This document shows positions 63,853 through 64,000 of a DNA stretch of 64,000 nt, piece after piece. The translations under genes and the position numbers were made by a program. Position 1 is the stretch's first letter; every line of letters starts with the position of its first letter. The stretch comes from Smithella sp. PtaU1.Bin162. GTDB lineage: Bacteria; Desulfobacterota; Syntrophia; Syntrophales; Smithellaceae. The notes under the pieces are model-generated. The model was not told where the DNA came from. It ran no database searches and was given only the letters and a program-made list of their open reading frames with translations. The stretch is taken from positions 1-64,000 of the forward strand of contig MVRV01000182.1 in the NCBI GenBank assembly GCA_002068015.1, given 5' to 3'.

Positions 63853-64000
63853 TCCGACCATCCAATAGCTTACCGGACACGCCGTCATACAAATTACCGC
63901 ATGGGAGACTGTGCCGCAATGTAAAGAATAGACGGCCTGTTGCCCGAATCTCTTTTGCACTTACCGGAAACGTTTTTGATGAATTCTACGGCTTGTGTGA

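Noticed and set aside
63979-64000. Possible gene start at the right edge
   Set aside because: Only seven codons are visible, and there is no clear ribosome site.
1-64000. CRISPR array, tRNA or rRNA genes
   Set aside because: I looked through the intergenic regions and saw no regularly spaced repeats or tRNA-like cloverleaf signals.

Overview
The window looks like a chromosomal segment of a Gram-negative deltaproteobacterium (Desulfobacterota, most like the Syntrophus/Smithella group; this is inferred from gene content and order, with no database search). Supporting signs are a Tol-Pal system, the rplM-rpsI-argC order, a full division/cell-wall (dcw) cluster with a PASTA-bearing FtsI and meso-DAP-type MurE, SelB, and many palindromic intergenic repeats.

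Layout. 1-1056: N-terminal part of a chemotaxis receptor (minus strand, cut by the window edge). 1430-6363: tolQ-tolR-tolA-tolB-pal-cpoB, closed by a terminator. 6474-9768 (minus): an Fe-S protein and an Uup-type ABC-F protein. 10098-13534: ribosomal proteins L13 and S9, argC, cysS. 13547-13708: MITE-like palindromic element. 13839-19381: ctp protease, divergent polysaccharide deacetylase, two lipoproteins (one TPR) and a HAD hydrolase. 19428-22433 (minus): YhaM-like nuclease and SelB. 22583-24046: ruvX and mltG. 24238-41343: promoter with MraZ-type boxes, then mraZ-rsmH-ftsL-ftsI-murE-murF-mraY-murD-ftsW-murG-murC-murB-ftsQ-ftsA-ftsZ (no ddl). 41410-46238: TIGR03960-type radical SAM protein, EamA transporter, THUMP methyltransferase, DUF2284 protein. 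46275-50375 (minus): ABC-2 exporter, MtfA-like peptidase and an unrecognised secreted protein. 50753-52387: ABC-F protein. 52799-56463: redox/accessory island. 56460-58167 (minus): NodIJ-like exporter. 58339-63852: TolC/adaptor/RND efflux operon.

The most interesting region is 52.4-56.5 kb. Two genes there are readable only if an in-frame UGA is decoded as selenocysteine: a DsbA/FrnE-like oxidoreductase (UGA at codon 12) whose stop overlaps the start of a ModF-like ATPase, and a peroxiredoxin-like protein (UGA at codon 44). Both give a U-P-F-C motif, and each UGA is followed at a suitable distance by a hairpin resembling a bacterial SECIS element. A third, internally deleted copy of the DsbA-like gene (56317-56463) keeps its UGA at codon 12 and a hairpin. 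SelB, needed to decode such codons, is encoded in the same window. The island is sprinkled with short palindromic repeats, one of which appears to form the 3' end of the modF-like gene.
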